DNA from: Pikeienuella piscinae
GTDB taxonomy: Bacteria; Pseudomonadota; Alphaproteobacteria; Rhodobacterales; Rhodobacteraceae
Length of the DNA stretch: 64,000 nt
NCBI RefSeq assembly: GCF_011044155.1
Contig: NZ_CP049056.1
Coordinates: 1,860,001-1,924,000 of the forward strand
Direction: 5' to 3'
The notes below the pieces were generated by a model that was not told the origin of the DNA, ran no database searches, and saw nothing but the letters and a program-made list of their open reading frames with translations. Shown in pieces: positions 1 to 8,805 of the stretch. Each line of letters starts with the position of its first letter. The stretch's first letter is position 1. A program made the translations under genes and the position numbers.

Positions 1-342
1 GTCGCGGCCTGCCGTCAGCATGGCGTGCTGCCCGTCGATGGGCCGTTCGGCGATTTCTCGGACGATGAGGGGTTTCTCGCGCAGGCGAAACGCTCGGCGA
101 CGCTGGGTTGCGTCGGCAAATGGGCGATTCATCCGAAACAGGTGGCGCTGGCGAACCGGGTATTCACCCCGACGCCGGCGAAGGTTGAGCACGCCCGCCG
201 CATCCTCGCCGCGATGCGGGCGGCGGAGGAAGGCGGCCAGGGCGCCGCGGTGCTCGACGGCAAGCTGATCGACCTCGCCTCGTCGCGCCAGGCGCGGGTG
301 ATCGTGACACAGGCGGAACTGATCGAGGCGGCGGGCGGCTGA
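1..342 (+). CDS. CoA ester lyase, HpcH/HpaI-citrate lyase family, 3' part
   Basis: This is the C-terminal 113 residues of a gene that begins before the window. The family cleaves or forms malyl-CoA-type esters (malyl-CoA/beta-methylmalyl-CoA lyase) or hydrolyses malyl-CoA. The visible part has the family's substrate-lid region, with CVGKWAIHPKQV about 40 residues from the cut edge and the closing GQGAAVLDGKLID motif. WAIHPKQV is a hallmark of the CitE/Mcl superfamily, where the lid closes over the active site. The metal-binding glutamate and aspartate would lie upstream, outside the window, so lyase and thioesterase paralogues cannot be told apart. The next gene starts about 100 bases downstream on the same strand. 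Confidence 0.85.
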   Translation, partial: VAACRQHGVLPVDGPFGDFSDDEGFLAQAKRSATLGCVGKWAIHPKQVALANRVFTPTPAKVEHARRILAAMRAAEEGGQGAAVLDGKLIDLASSRQARVIVTQAELIEAAGG

Positions 343-444
343 GCCGCCCGCAACCGACAAGTGTAGTTCTGCACTCCCTCGCGCGCTCGTCCGGGTCTTA
401 TATCCGGCCCTGAAGATGTTTGTGATTCGAAGGGGGGGGGCGCC

Positions 445-957
445 GTGCTTGGCCTGATGAAGTCAGAGTTGCGAAAGTTTGCCCGCGACATCGCCACCGC
501 GGATATCGCCGCGCGTTTCGAACAGATCGGCGACGATCGGTCGCTGCCGGAAATGATAGGACGCCTCGCCGAAATGACTGGCGAAGCGACCGGCGAGCTT
601 CGCCACGCCTTCGGGCGCCGCGCATTCGAGCGGTTCGCGGAACTCTACCCGGATTTCATTCCGACCAATGTCGGGGCGCTCGACTATCTGCTGACCATCG
701 AGCGGCATGTTCATGACGAAATGCGCTTTCTCTATCCAACCGCGCAACCACCCCAACTCTGCTGCGAGAGGGTCTCGGAAACCCGCTTGGTCATTCGCTA
801 CAGCTCCGAGGAACCGATCGCGGAGATGTGCGCCGGCATGCTCGAAGCCGCGCTGGCGCATTTCGAGGCCCGCGCCCTCGTGACCCGGCGGGACGAGACG
901 GAGTGCGCCGACGGAGCGGCCGCGGTGTTCGATGTCGCGCTCCTCCCCGCGGCCTGA
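445..957 (+). CDS. H-NOX-like (HNOB) haem NO-binding domain protein
   Basis: A 170-residue single-domain protein resembling bacterial H-NOX gas sensors. The register around the proximal haem ligand fits: His90 is followed 12 residues later by Pro102-Pro103, the spacing of H-NOX proteins ([15 protein letters not shown]). The family's YxSxR motif, which binds the haem propionates, appears as Y119-S-S121-E-E123, so the arginine is replaced by glutamate. The start is GTG, right after a run of nine G that must serve as the Shine-Dalgarno sequence. No diguanylate cyclase or histidine kinase partner lies beside it. The H-NOX fold is a family inference. Haem binding is plausible but weakened by the missing Arg. 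Confidence 0.7.
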   Translation: MLGLMKSELRKFARDIATADIAARFEQIGDDRSLPEMIGRLAEMTGEATGELRHAFGRRAFERFAELYPDFIPTNVGALDYLLTIERHVHDEMRFLYPTAQPPQLCCERVSETRLVIRYSSEEPIAEMCAGMLEAALAHFEARALVTRRDETECADGAAAVFDVALLPAA

Positions 958-1046
958 ATCCGAATGGGTCGCCGGAGGCGGGCGCGAATTGCAATCGACC
1001 ACCCCTCCGGACTATATCCCGGCGCATGAACGCGGCGGAGCGCAAC

Positions 1047-2006
1047 ATGCAGAGCTATCTCGAATTCGAAAAGGATCTCGCCGATCTTGAAGGAAAAGCG
1101 GTTGAGCTCCGGATGCTCGCGAAAAAGGGCGGCGGCGTCGATGTCGAGGGTGAAGCGAAACAGCTAGACGCGAAGGCGGCGCAACTCCTCGCCGAACTCT
1201 ACTCCAACCTGGACCCCTGGCAGAAATGTCAGATCGCCCGTCACCCGGCGCGCCCGCACGCGCTCGCCTATGTGAAGACGCTCTTCACCGAGTTCACCCC
1301 ACTCGCCGGCGATCGGAATTTCGCCGAGGACCATGCGGTGATCGGCGGCCTCGCGCGGCTCAACGATCGTCCGGTGATGGTGATCGGGCAGGAGAAAGGC
1401 GCGGACACCAAATCGCGGATCGAGCGGAATTTCGGCATGGCGCGGCCCGAAGGCTACCGCAAGGCGGCGCGGCTCATGGCTTTGGCGGACCGGTTCGCGC
1501 TCCCTGTCGTGACGTTGATCGACACGCCCGGCGCCTATCCCGGAAAAGGGGCCGAGGAGCGTGGCCAGTCCGAGGCGATCGCGCGCTCGACCGAAATGTG
1601 TCTGAAGCTTGGCGCGCCGCTCGTCGCGGTGGTGATTGGCGAGGGCGGCTCGGGTGGCGCGGTCGCGCTGGCGGCGGGCGACCGCGTGATGATGCTGGAG
1701 CATTCAATCTATTCGGTGATCACGCCTGAAGGCTGCGCCTCCATCCTCTGGAAGGATGCCGAGAAGATGCGCGAGGCGGCGGCGGCGTTGAGACTGACCG
1801 CGCAAGATCTAAAAAAGCTGGGTGTCGTCGATCGGGTGGTTAAGGAGCCGACCGGCGGCGCGCAGCGCGACCCTATGGCTGCGATCAGGGCCGTTGGAAA
1901 CGCGATCGACCAGGAGCTGAAAGGGCTTGCCGGCAAATCGCCGGAAGAGCTGCGCGCCGCGCGCCGGAAGAAATTCCTGGAGATGGGCGATGCGACCCTG
2001 CAATAA
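1047..2006 (+). CDS. accA: Acetyl-CoA carboxylase carboxyltransferase subunit alpha
   Basis: The 319-residue alpha subunit of the carboxyltransferase half of acetyl-CoA carboxylase. With AccD it moves the carboxyl group from biotin to acetyl-CoA in the first step of fatty acid synthesis. The start [17 protein letters not shown] matches the usual N-terminus; an in-frame ATG seven codons upstream (1026) is less likely. The carboxyltransferase core is clear, with [29 protein letters not shown] and the [15 protein letters not shown] segment. Length is normal for the family. AccD and the biotin subunits are not in the window. A hairpin followed by a T run ends the transcript just downstream. Confidence 0.97.
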   Translation: MQSYLEFEKDLADLEGKAVELRMLAKKGGGVDVEGEAKQLDAKAAQLLAELYSNLDPWQKCQIARHPARPHALAYVKTLFTEFTPLAGDRNFAEDHAVIGGLARLNDRPVMVIGQEKGADTKSRIERNFGMARPEGYRKAARLMALADRFALPVVTLIDTPGAYPGKGAEERGQSEAIARSTEMCLKLGAPLVAVVIGEGGSGGAVALAAGDRVMMLEHSIYSVITPEGCASILWKDAEKMREAAAALRLTAQDLKKLGVVDRVVKEPTGGAQRDPMAAIRAVGNAIDQELKGLAGKSPEELRAARRKKFLEMGDATLQ

Positions 2007-2024
2007 CAGGCGACGGAAGACTGG

Positions 2025-2051
2025 GCGGAGTCGGCGTTCCGCGGCTTTTTT
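2025..2051 (+). terminator. Rho-independent terminator after accA
   Basis: A GCGGA/TCCGC stem with an 8-base loop is followed by GGC and six T residues, 19 bases after the accA stop codon. Confidence 0.6.
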
Positions 2052-2154
2052 GGAACGAATTTGCCTCCGGGGGCTTTTCTAATTCGTATTGCCGCTCCAC
2101 ATTGAAAGAAGGGTGCGGGTGGAATTGCTCGATCCGGACAGAGGGAGACGAACC

Positions 2155-2274
2155 TTGAAATGGTCCGACATCGCCGACGCATTATCTGAATGGCTCGACC
2201 GGGTCGCCGGCGGGCACGCGCCACAACCGGTTCCCGTGAAGGTCCGCGACGACCACGCCCCGCGCCGGCGTTGA
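2155..2274 (+). CDS. Possible small protein, 39 residues, TTG start
   Basis: A short frame starts at TTG behind a GGGAG Shine-Dalgarno-like sequence and ends 13 bases before the next gene. The product (LKWSDIADALSEWLD...) is charged and has no family I recognise. Its first residues faintly resemble the start of IscX, but the rest does not. It could be chance in GC-rich DNA. Conservation of the frame in relatives would decide. Confidence 0.2.
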   Translation: MKWSDIADALSEWLDRVAGGHAPQPVPVKVRDDHAPRRR

Positions 2275-2287
2275 ACGGGCGCGCGGG

Positions 2288-2695
2288 ATGGCGACCGTCA
2301 AGCTCCTCACCGACGATGAGTTGAGCGCAGACGCCGCGGCTGTGTTCGCGGATATCCGCGCGACGCGCGGTTCCGATTTCGTGAATAATTTCTGGCGCTC
2401 GCTCGCCAACGATCCGCCGACGCTCAGGGCCACATGGGAGCGGCTGAAAGCCGTCATGGGTTCGAGCGACGAAGGCGGACTCGATCCGCTAACGAAGGAA
2501 CTCGTCTATATCGCGGTCTCGATCGCGAACGGCTGCACCTATTGCGTGCACTCCCACACCGCCGCAGCCCGCGCCAAGGGGCTGACCGACGCGCAATACG
2601 GTGAGTTCCTGCAGGTCGTCGGCATGGCGTCCCAGACAAACGCTCTGGTGACCGGGCTTCAGACCCCTGTGGACGATGTTTTCAAGCCGGAGTAG
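2288..2695 (+). CDS. Carboxymuconolactone decarboxylase/AhpD family protein
   Basis: A 135-residue all-helical protein with the AhpD-type motif C83-T-Y-C86-V-H-S-H90. In AhpD-like members this CxxC pair does thiol-disulfide (peroxidase) chemistry; in true gamma-carboxymuconolactone decarboxylases the second cysteine is absent. The CxxC therefore points to the redox branch. Length and motif position fit the family. The substrate is unknown. The gene stands between accA and the converging acyltransferase gene and has no obvious operon partner. Confidence 0.85.
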   Translation: MATVKLLTDDELSADAAAVFADIRATRGSDFVNNFWRSLANDPPTLRATWERLKAVMGSSDEGGLDPLTKELVYIAVSIANGCTYCVHSHTAAARAKGLTDAQYGEFLQVVGMASQTNALVTGLQTPVDDVFKPE

Positions 2696-2701
2696 GCTGG
2701 C

Positions 2702-3571
2702 TCAAGCCAGCCATCCCGCATAGCGACGGATGAGGATCGCCGCCGCGATCGAGCCGCCCGCGACAACGAGATAGAGCGGCCAGCCCTGCAGACCGGATCG
2801 CGCGGCTACCGCCGCGACCGCCGGATGGATGAGATATATGCCAAGCGAAGGCGATCCCAACCAGGTCGAGTCCGGCGTTCCCGGCCGAGCCGCCAGGATG
2901 GCGGCAAGGACGACGAGAGCGGCGATGCCGAGTTTCCACACCGTCATCGGACCCGGGCCCAACGACGCGGCCAGCACCACCGCCACGACAGCGAGCGCGA
3001 GCACGAGCGATGGCGACCACCAGCGCATCGCCAGGCCGACAATGGCGGCCGGCGCGACGAACATCCATTCCCGCAACGGGGGCGAGAGACTCACCGCCCC
3101 GACGCGCCAGAATACAATGAATCCGATAACGACCACCGCAACCCGCGCGATTGTGGATTCCAGAACCTGGGCTAACGCGACGAACGCGAATCCGAACGGC
3201 AGAAACCAGAGATGGATCGAAGGGCCAGTCGTCAGCATCCACCAGTCGAACTCGTCTGACAGCGGATGACCGCTCGCAATCGCGTCCGCCATCTTGAGCG
3301 CGCCGTAGATAGCCGACCATATCAGCCAGGGCGTCAGTAATCGGCGCGCGCGCTCGGCAAGCGGCCGGCCTGCGCCGAAATAGACGAGAAGCATCATGAA
3401 CATCAGTAGCGCGGCATGGCCGACCGCGGCGCCCGGGGCTCGGACATGAAACCAAAGGATTCCAAGCGCGCCTACGAAACGGAGCCGATCGATATCGCCA
3501 TACCGCGCGCTTCGCGCCGACCTTCCGCGAGGCTCCGCCACCGCTTTCCCGGGCTCGGTCGGAAAGCCCAT
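2702..3571 (-). CDS. Membrane acyltransferase-3-like protein
   Basis: A 289-residue integral membrane protein with about eight to ten hydrophobic segments. The N-terminal DIDRLRFVGALGILWFHVRA resembles the first helix of acyltransferase-3/OafA-type proteins, which usually carry R-x-x-A-x-x-x-V-x-x-x-H there. A late LGIYLIHPAVAAV segment matches the conserved SYxxYLxH-like helix of that family. Such proteins O-acylate polysaccharides or lipids at the inner membrane. At under 300 residues it is shorter than most members (330-400), and the substrate cannot be inferred. It follows purK on the same strand 12 bases downstream, so cotranscription is likely. Confidence 0.65.
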   Translation of the reverse strand: MGFPTEPGKAVAEPRGRSARSARYGDIDRLRFVGALGILWFHVRAPGAAVGHAALLMFMMLLVYFGAGRPLAERARRLLTPWLIWSAIYGALKMADAIASGHPLSDEFDWWMLTTGPSIHLWFLPFGFAFVALAQVLESTIARVAVVVIGFIVFWRVGAVSLSPPLREWMFVAPAAIVGLAMRWWSPSLVLALAVVAVVLAASLGPGPMTVWKLGIAALVVLAAILAARPGTPDSTWLGSPSLGIYLIHPAVAAVAARSGLQGWPLYLVVAGGSIAAAILIRRYAGWLA

Positions 3572-3583
3572 GGTCTTATAAGC

Positions 3584-4675
3584 CTAGAGGGAGGAAGACG
3601 GAGCGGCGATCGCCCGCAGCCGGGTTGTGTGACCCATCTTGCGCCCCGGCCGCATCTCCGCCTTGCCGTAGAGATGGAGCGCCGTGCCCGGCGCGGCCGA
3701 GAGCCGCGCCCAGTCCAGCGCCTCGTCGCCGATCAGGTTCTCCATCACCGCATCGGCGTGGCGCGCGGGGTCGCCCAGCGGCCAGAGGCATACCGCCTTG
3801 ACGTGCTGGCGAAACTGGTCGTTCGCGGTCGCCTCGATGGTCCAGTGGCCGGTATTATGGACGCGGGGCGCGATTTCGTTGACCAGCAGCGCGCGAGAAT
3901 CCGTCTCGAAGAATTCGACGCCGATCACCCCGACATAATCGAGCGCCGCGAGAATGCGCGCTGCGATTTCCTTCGCCGCCGCCGCAGTCGCCGCGTCACA
4001 ACCGGCCGGAACCGTAGTGCTTCTGAGAATACCGTCTTCGTGGACGTTCTCGCCCGGATCGAAACAGGCGACGGCGCCGTCCGCGCCGCGCGCCGCGATC
4101 ACACTGATCTCACGACTGAAGCGAATGAGCCCTTCCAGAACCGCCGGCGCGCCGCCCATCGCGGCGAGAGCGCCGGGCGCGTCGCCGTCTCCGGCGATCC
4201 GCGCCTGCCCCTTGCCGTCATAGCCGAAGCGGCGGGTCTTGAGAATCGCCGGCGTTCCGACCCTCTCCAGCGCGGCAGCAAGAGATTCCGCGTCGTCGAC
4301 CGGGGCGAAGGGCGCGGTGGCGACGCCGATGCGGTTGAGAAAGCGTTTCTCCGTCACTCTGTCCTGCGCCACCGCCAGCGCCTTGCGTCCGGGCCGAACC
4401 GGAACCAGTGGCTCCAGCGCATCCACGACCGCCGCAGGCACGTTCTCGAACTCATAGGTCACGACATCGACGGCGCCGGCGAAGGCGCGGAGCGCGCCCG
4501 CATCGTCCCAGGCGCCCCGGGTGCAACGGGCGACGTCGGCGGCGGGCGGGTCCGCCTCGGGCGCGTAGACATGCGCCTTCAGCCCGAGTTGCGCCGCCGC
4601 GATGGCGAGCATCCGGCCGAGTTGTCCGCCGCCGAGAATGCCGACGGTTCCGCCTGGCGCGACGGCGTCAGTCAT
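3584..4675 (-). CDS. purK: 5-(carboxyamino)imidazole ribonucleotide synthase
   Basis: PurK, 363 residues, an ATP-grasp ligase that makes N5-CAIR from AIR, ATP and bicarbonate in purine biosynthesis. The start at [22 protein letters not shown] gives the classic GGGQLGRM dinucleotide-like motif. The ATP-grasp region ([15 protein letters not shown]) and the [17 protein letters not shown] motif near the C-terminus are intact. The start codon overlaps the end of purE by eight bases, so the two are translationally coupled. The product is the substrate of PurE. Confidence 0.97.
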   Translation of the reverse strand: MTDAVAPGGTVGILGGGQLGRMLAIAAAQLGLKAHVYAPEADPPAADVARCTRGAWDDAGALRAFAGAVDVVTYEFENVPAAVVDALEPLVPVRPGRKALAVAQDRVTEKRFLNRIGVATAPFAPVDDAESLAAALERVGTPAILKTRRFGYDGKGQARIAGDGDAPGALAAMGGAPAVLEGLIRFSREISVIAARGADGAVACFDPGENVHEDGILRSTTVPAGCDAATAAAAKEIAARILAALDYVGVIGVEFFETDSRALLVNEIAPRVHNTGHWTIEATANDQFRQHVKAVCLWPLGDPARHADAVMENLIGDEALDWARLSAAPGTALHLYGKAEMRPGRKMGHTTRLRAIAAPSSSL

Positions 4676-5162
4676 CCTTCGGCTCTTTGGCCACCGCTGC
4701 GGTCTGCGCCGCGCGCCAAGCCTCAAGCCGCGCCGCCAGCGCCTCGTCCGTGGTCGCGAGAATCGCGGCGGCCAGAAGCCCGGCGTTAGCCGCGCCCGCC
4801 TCGCCGATCGCCAGCGTCCCGACCGGCACGCCCTTCGGCATCTGGACGATGGAGAGCAGGCTGTCGCGACCCGACAACGCCTTCGAAAGCACCGGGACGC
4901 CAAGAACCGGCAGCCGCGTCTTCGCCGCGATCATCCCGGGCAGATGCGCGGCGCCGCCAGCCCCCGCAATGACTACGCGCAGGCCGCGCTCCGCCGCCGC
5001 TTCGGCATAGGCGAACATGCGGTCCGGGGTGCGGTGCGCGGAAACGATCCGCGCCTCATGCGCGACCTCCAACGCCGACAGGATCTCCGCCGCGTGACGC
5101 ATCGTCGGCCAGTCGGACTGGCTTCCCATAACGATACCGACGAGGGGGGCGGGCTCGACCAT
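4668..5162 (-). CDS. purE: N5-CAIR mutase
   Basis: PurE class I, 164 residues, converts N5-CAIR to CAIR. The N-terminal [12 protein letters not shown] motif holds the substrate-binding Ser-Asp pair, and [13 protein letters not shown] and [11 protein letters not shown] are the other two conserved active-site loops. Length is typical for the bacterial enzyme. It is the first gene of the purE-purK pair and overlaps purK by eight bases. Confidence 0.97.
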   Translation of the reverse strand: MVEPAPLVGIVMGSQSDWPTMRHAAEILSALEVAHEARIVSAHRTPDRMFAYAEAAAERGLRVVIAGAGGAAHLPGMIAAKTRLPVLGVPVLSKALSGRDSLLSIVQMPKGVPVGTLAIGEAGAANAGLLAAAILATTDEALAARLEAWRAAQTAAVAKEPKDD

Positions 5163-5223
5163 GCAACTCTCTCCAAGATCTGGCCCGCACTATAGCCGCC
5201 GACGGGTGCGCGACAAGCGCGCC

Positions 5224-5457
5224 TCAGGCGATGATATCGGGGGTGAGCTCGTCCTCGAGCCGCGAGATTTCGTCCTTCAACGCCAGCTTCTGTTTCTTCA
5301 ACCGCCTCAGATCCAGCGAATCGCGCCCTGCGACCGAATGCTCCAACGCGGCGATCGCATCGTCGAGCGAGCGATGCCGGCGGCGAAGCTCCTCCAGCTT
5401 AAAGCGGAGAACCTCTCGCCCGTCCATCAGGTTGCCCGATCCGGTCATGTCTCGCAT
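5224..5457 (-). CDS. DUF465 (YdcH-like) small coiled-coil protein
   Basis: A 77-residue protein whose core (FKLEELRRRHRSLDDAI, then LKKQKLALKDEISRLEDEL) matches the DUF465/YdcH family. These are short antiparallel helical hairpins or coiled coils of unknown function, common in Proteobacteria. The charged heptad-like pattern is visible. Starts at Met4 or Met11 are possible and would shorten the N-terminus. It lies upstream of purE on the same strand with a 61-base gap. Confidence 0.8.
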   Translation of the reverse strand: MRDMTGSGNLMDGREVLRFKLEELRRRHRSLDDAIAALEHSVAGRDSLDLRRLKKQKLALKDEISRLEDELTPDIIA

Positions 5458-5544
5458 GTTACTCCACGCCCCGTAGGGCGGATCCCGCCGGAAAGCCCGT
5501 TCCGCCAGTTGTCCGCACGCCGCATCACGCCTAAATAGGCCTCC

Positions 5545-6369
5545 ATGTTGAACGCTCTCAGCGACGGATTCGCAAGTCTCATCAAACGCCCGCCGCTGGT
5601 GAGCGTGCTGCGCCTGAACGGCGCCATCGGCGCCGCCGGGTTCGGTCGCGGATTGACGGACGCCGCGCTCGCGCCGCTCATCGCGCGCGCCTTCGCGCCG
5701 AAACGGCTCGTCGCCGTGGCGCTTTCAATCAACTCTCCGGGCGGCTCGCCGGCCCAGAGCGCGCTCATCGCGGCGCGGATCAGACGGCTGGCGGATGAGA
5801 AATCCGTCCCCGTGTTCGCCTTTTGCGAGGATGTCGCGGCGTCGGGCGGGTATTGGCTGGCGACGGCCGGCGACGAGATTTACGCCGACGCCAATTCAAT
5901 TCTCGGCTCGATCGGCGTGATCTACGCCGGGTTCGGCTTTCATACGCTCCTCGAGAAGCAGGGGGTCGAGCGGCGCGTGCACACCGCCGGCCGGTCGAAA
6001 TCCATGCTCGACCCGTTCCGCCCCGAGCAGGCCGACGACGTGGAGCGGATCAAGCGCCTTCAGGGCGTTATCCATGGCAATTTCATCGATCAGGTCCGCG
6101 CGCGCCGTGGTGCGAAACTCGGCGAGGGCGACCTCTTCACCGGTGAGATCTGGGTCGGGCGGGAGGCCGAGGAGATCGGCCTGATCGACGGGATCGGGCA
6201 TCTTGTCCCAACCATGAAATCCCGCTTCGGCGACAATGCGAAGTTCAACGTGATCGAGCCGAGACGCAACCTCTTCCGGCGTCTCGGCGCACCCGGGGTG
6301 GAGGAGGCGCTGGGAAGCGCCGCCGGGCTGATCGAGGAGCGCGCACTTTTCGCGCGCTACGGGCTCTGA
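5545..6369 (+). CDS. S49 family (SppA/SohB-like) serine peptidase
   Basis: A 274-residue member of peptidase family S49, the signal-peptide-peptidase group that degrades membrane-associated peptides. The active-site dyad is visible: the nucleophile Ser100 in AASGGYWLA and the general base Lys152 in GRSKSMLDPF. The oxyanion/substrate loop INSPGGSPAQS is also intact. This is the short, single-domain SohB-like form. There is no strong N-terminal membrane helix, so membrane attachment may be peripheral or via the next gene's product. The next gene begins three bases after its stop and encodes a small membrane protein. Confidence 0.93.
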   Translation: MLNALSDGFASLIKRPPLVSVLRLNGAIGAAGFGRGLTDAALAPLIARAFAPKRLVAVALSINSPGGSPAQSALIAARIRRLADEKSVPVFAFCEDVAASGGYWLATAGDEIYADANSILGSIGVIYAGFGFHTLLEKQGVERRVHTAGRSKSMLDPFRPEQADDVERIKRLQGVIHGNFIDQVRARRGAKLGEGDLFTGEIWVGREAEEIGLIDGIGHLVPTMKSRFGDNAKFNVIEPRRNLFRRLGAPGVEEALGSAAGLIEERALFARYGL

Positions 6370-6372
6370 ACG

Positions 6373-6585
6373 ATGCTGACGAAGATACTGATTTTCGTCG
6401 CCGTGCTGATCGGCGTCTTCGTCGTCGCCCGTATGGGCGCTTCGAGCGCGATCAAACCGAATCTCCGCTCCAAAAAGAAAGCGTCGAAACTGAAGGACGC
6501 CGAAGATCTCGTCCCCTGCCCGGTCTGCGGCGCCTGGTCGGCGCGCGGAGAGGGCTGTCCCTGCGGCGGCGCCCCGACACCATGA
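6373..6585 (+). CDS. Small membrane protein with C-terminal zinc ribbon
   Basis: A 70-residue protein. Residues 3-20 form one hydrophobic helix, followed by a basic linker (RSKKKASKLKD) and a CPVCGAWSARGEGCPCG segment with four cysteines spaced like a small zinc ribbon. It starts three bases after the S49 peptidase stop, so the two are likely cotranslated. The basic stretch after the helix places the zinc part in the cytoplasm. The function is unknown; an adaptor or membrane anchor for the peptidase is only an inference. Confidence 0.75.
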   Translation: MLTKILIFVAVLIGVFVVARMGASSAIKPNLRSKKKASKLKDAEDLVPCPVCGAWSARGEGCPCGGAPTP

Positions 6586-6625
6586 TCGAGGCCGCGCGTT
6601 CCGATTCCGTGAGGCGCGACGCCTC

Positions 6626-7570
6626 ATGCTGATTGACCTTTCGCTGGTATTCGCGGGCCTCGCGCTTCTGGTTTTCGCCGGCGATGTTCTCGTCAAGGGC
6701 GCCGTATCGCTCAGTCTTCGACTGGGCGTGCCGGCGCTGGTCGTCAGCCTCACCGTCGTCGCGTTCGGCACCTCGGCGCCTGAACTGCTGGTTTCGATCG
6801 AAGCGACGCTGGACGGGGCGACCGACCTGGTCTTTGGCAATATCGTCGGCTCCAATATCGCGAACGTCTATCTCGTCCTCGGCATTCCCGCGCTGATCGC
6901 GCCGATCGCGGTCAGCCAGAACGGCGTGATGCGCAACTTCGTGCTGATGATCACGGCTTCTCTGCTGCTACTCGCCGTCTGCGGCTATGGCGGCCTCTAT
7001 TTCTGGACCGGAATCGCCTTTCTCTCGCTCCTCTGCGCGGTGCTCTACGACACCTATTTGATGGCGATGAACGGCAAGGTCGCGCTCGATCTCGAAGAGA
7101 TGGCGCCCGATTGCCTTTCCGGCCCGAAGATCGCGGGGTGCATCGCAGCAGGGGTGATCGGCCTGCCGATCGGAGCGCATATGCTGATCGCGGGCGCACA
7201 ATCGGTGGCGATCACTATGGGCGTCTCCGAGGCGGCGATCGGGCTCACGCTCGTCGCCGTGGGAACGTCGCTGCCGGAGTTGGCGACGACGGTCATGGCG
7301 GCGCTGCGCCGGCACGCCGACGTCGCCATCGGCAACGTTATCGGCTCCAACATGTTCAACATTCTCGGCGTGTTCGGCGCCGCCGCGCTGGTCGGCGACC
7401 TGCCGACGCCGCCGGGGTTTCTCGAACTCGACCTCTGGATCATGCTGGGTTCATCGTTGATCCTTGCGCCCTTCATCATCATGCGGCGAGAGATCGGCAG
7501 GATCGCGGGGCTGGCCTTCATCGCCGCCTATGTCGTTTACTGCGTTCTGGCGTTGGGTCCGCGCATGTGA
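6626..7570 (+). CDS. CaCA-family calcium/sodium exchanger (YrbG-like)
   Basis: A 314-residue inner-membrane antiporter with about ten transmembrane helices. The two inverted alpha repeats are clear: AFGTSAPELLVSIEA with GNIVGSNIANV in the first half, and AVGTSLPELATTVMA with GNVIGSNMFNILG in the second. The glutamates in these repeats bind the cation in the family. An acidic loop near residues 150-165 separates the halves. It exchanges Ca2+ or another cation for Na+ or H+; the ion specificity cannot be read from the sequence. Confidence 0.93.
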   Translation: MLIDLSLVFAGLALLVFAGDVLVKGAVSLSLRLGVPALVVSLTVVAFGTSAPELLVSIEATLDGATDLVFGNIVGSNIANVYLVLGIPALIAPIAVSQNGVMRNFVLMITASLLLLAVCGYGGLYFWTGIAFLSLLCAVLYDTYLMAMNGKVALDLEEMAPDCLSGPKIAGCIAAGVIGLPIGAHMLIAGAQSVAITMGVSEAAIGLTLVAVGTSLPELATTVMAALRRHADVAIGNVIGSNMFNILGVFGAAALVGDLPTPPGFLELDLWIMLGSSLILAPFIIMRREIGRIAGLAFIAAYVVYCVLALGPRM

Positions 7571-7616
7571 CCGGTCGGGCCGCGCGTCTCAGGCGAAAGC
7601 TGCGAGGAGGATTGGG

Positions 7617-8402
7617 ATGAAACCGGGCGCTGCGCTTGTCACCGGCGGCGCGAAACGGCTCGGCCGCGCCATGGCGCTGGCGCTGGCGGAGGACGGATGG
7701 GACGTCGCGATCAGCTATCTCGGTTCCAAGCCGGAAGCGGAGGCGACCGCGGACGAGATTCGCGCGTTCGGCCGGCGCGCCGCCGTCCTCTCGGCCGATC
7801 TGACGGTGGAAGCCCAGACGGAGGCGCTGATCCCCGCCGCAACCGATGCGCTCGGCGCGCCGCTCACCTGCCTCGTCAACAACGCCTCGATCTTCGAGTT
7901 CGACGATCTCGATTCGATGAACCGCAAGGGCTGGGACCGGGCCATAGAGAGCAATCTGCGCGCGCCGGTTCTTCTCACGCAGCAATTCGGCGAACAGGCG
8001 CCCGCTCCAATGACCGACGCCGCGGGCGAGCCTGCCGCCGGCGCGGTCGTGGTCAACATGATCGACCAGCGGGTGCTGAAGATGACGCCGAAGTTCATGT
8101 CCTACTCGATCGCAAAATCGGCGCTCTGGGCGTTCACCCGCATGGCGGCGCAAGGGCTCGCTCCGCGCGTCCGGGTGATGGCGATCGGCCCGGGGCCGAC
8201 CCTGCGCGGCCTGCGCCAGTCGGAGGCGCATTTCGCAGCGCAGCGTGCGGCGACCATACTCGGCCGCGGCGCCGGACCCGACGAGATCGTGGCCGCGCTT
8301 CGCTTCATCCTCGCCTCTCCAGCGCTCACCGGGCAGATTCTGGCGATGGACGGCGGTCAGCACCTCGGGTGGAGAACTCCGGATGTGCTTGGCGTCGAGT
8401 GA
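7617..8402 (+). CDS. Short-chain dehydrogenase, FolM/pteridine reductase-like
   Basis: A 261-residue SDR. The Rossmann motif is TGGAKRLGRA, an arginine-containing variant typical of NADPH-using pteridine reductases. The active site shows NNAS and a YSIAKSAL catalytic Tyr-Lys pair. The segment VNMIDQRVLKMTPKFMSYSIAK, with a D-Q-R in place of the usual SS, resembles the FolM/PTR1 subgroup that reduces dihydropterins or dihydrofolate. The start follows a GGAGG Shine-Dalgarno sequence. Reduction of a pterin is inferred from the motif; no folB or folP is seen next to it here. Confidence 0.8.
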   Translation: MKPGAALVTGGAKRLGRAMALALAEDGWDVAISYLGSKPEAEATADEIRAFGRRAAVLSADLTVEAQTEALIPAATDALGAPLTCLVNNASIFEFDDLDSMNRKGWDRAIESNLRAPVLLTQQFGEQAPAPMTDAAGEPAAGAVVVNMIDQRVLKMTPKFMSYSIAKSALWAFTRMAAQGLAPRVRVMAIGPGPTLRGLRQSEAHFAAQRAATILGRGAGPDEIVAALRFILASPALTGQILAMDGGQHLGWRTPDVLGVE

Positions 8403-8805
8403 CTTAGAAGCGCCGCCTCAGAACCGCTTGAAACCCTCCGAAATCGACTCGACAAGCTGGCTTTTCCACTTTCATGCGCTTCGTGAGCGATTCGTCATCC
8501 GGCCGCGAATATCATCGCAGCGTGACAACTCGACATTCTTAAAGGCCAACAAATCCAAAAGGTTAACGTGGCAGCCTGTTTTTTGGGCAACCTGGCAAAA
8601 CCGTTACGATTCCTTCATGAATCCGGACCGGGTCGATATTATGGACAGATTTATCCACAGGAATCGGGGATATGAAAATCGTTGATCCGGCGCAGGAACT
8701 GGGGCAGGCGCTACGCCGCGCAGATTCGCCGCAGCGCAGCGTCGTGCCGCTTGCTACGCCGGAAGCCCTGTCACGCCTGACCGAAAACCGGATAGACTGC
8801 CGCCG
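8403..8805 (+). other. 403-base spacer upstream of uvrC with AT-richer stretch
   Basis: The spacer between the SDR and uvrC is visibly poorer in GC than its surroundings from about 8520 to 8690. It holds a perfect DnaA-box 9-mer, T-rich and A-rich runs and, at its end, a 45-codon frame that overlaps uvrC. No larger gene is convincing here. Confidence 0.5.
8651..8659 (+). promoter_or_regulatory. Consensus DnaA box (TTATCCACA)
   Basis: The exact 9-base DnaA-binding consensus lies in the AT-richer spacer, 13 bases before a small ATG frame and 147 bases before uvrC. Only one perfect copy is present. A weak relative, TTTTCCACT, lies near 8463. DnaA-dependent regulation is possible; one box does not make an origin. 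Confidence 0.35.

Noticed and set aside
8403-8805. Chromosomal origin of replication.
   Set aside because: Only one perfect DnaA box is present, with no cluster, no hemE/parAB/dnaA neighbours and no skew evidence. The single box is kept only as a regulatory candidate.
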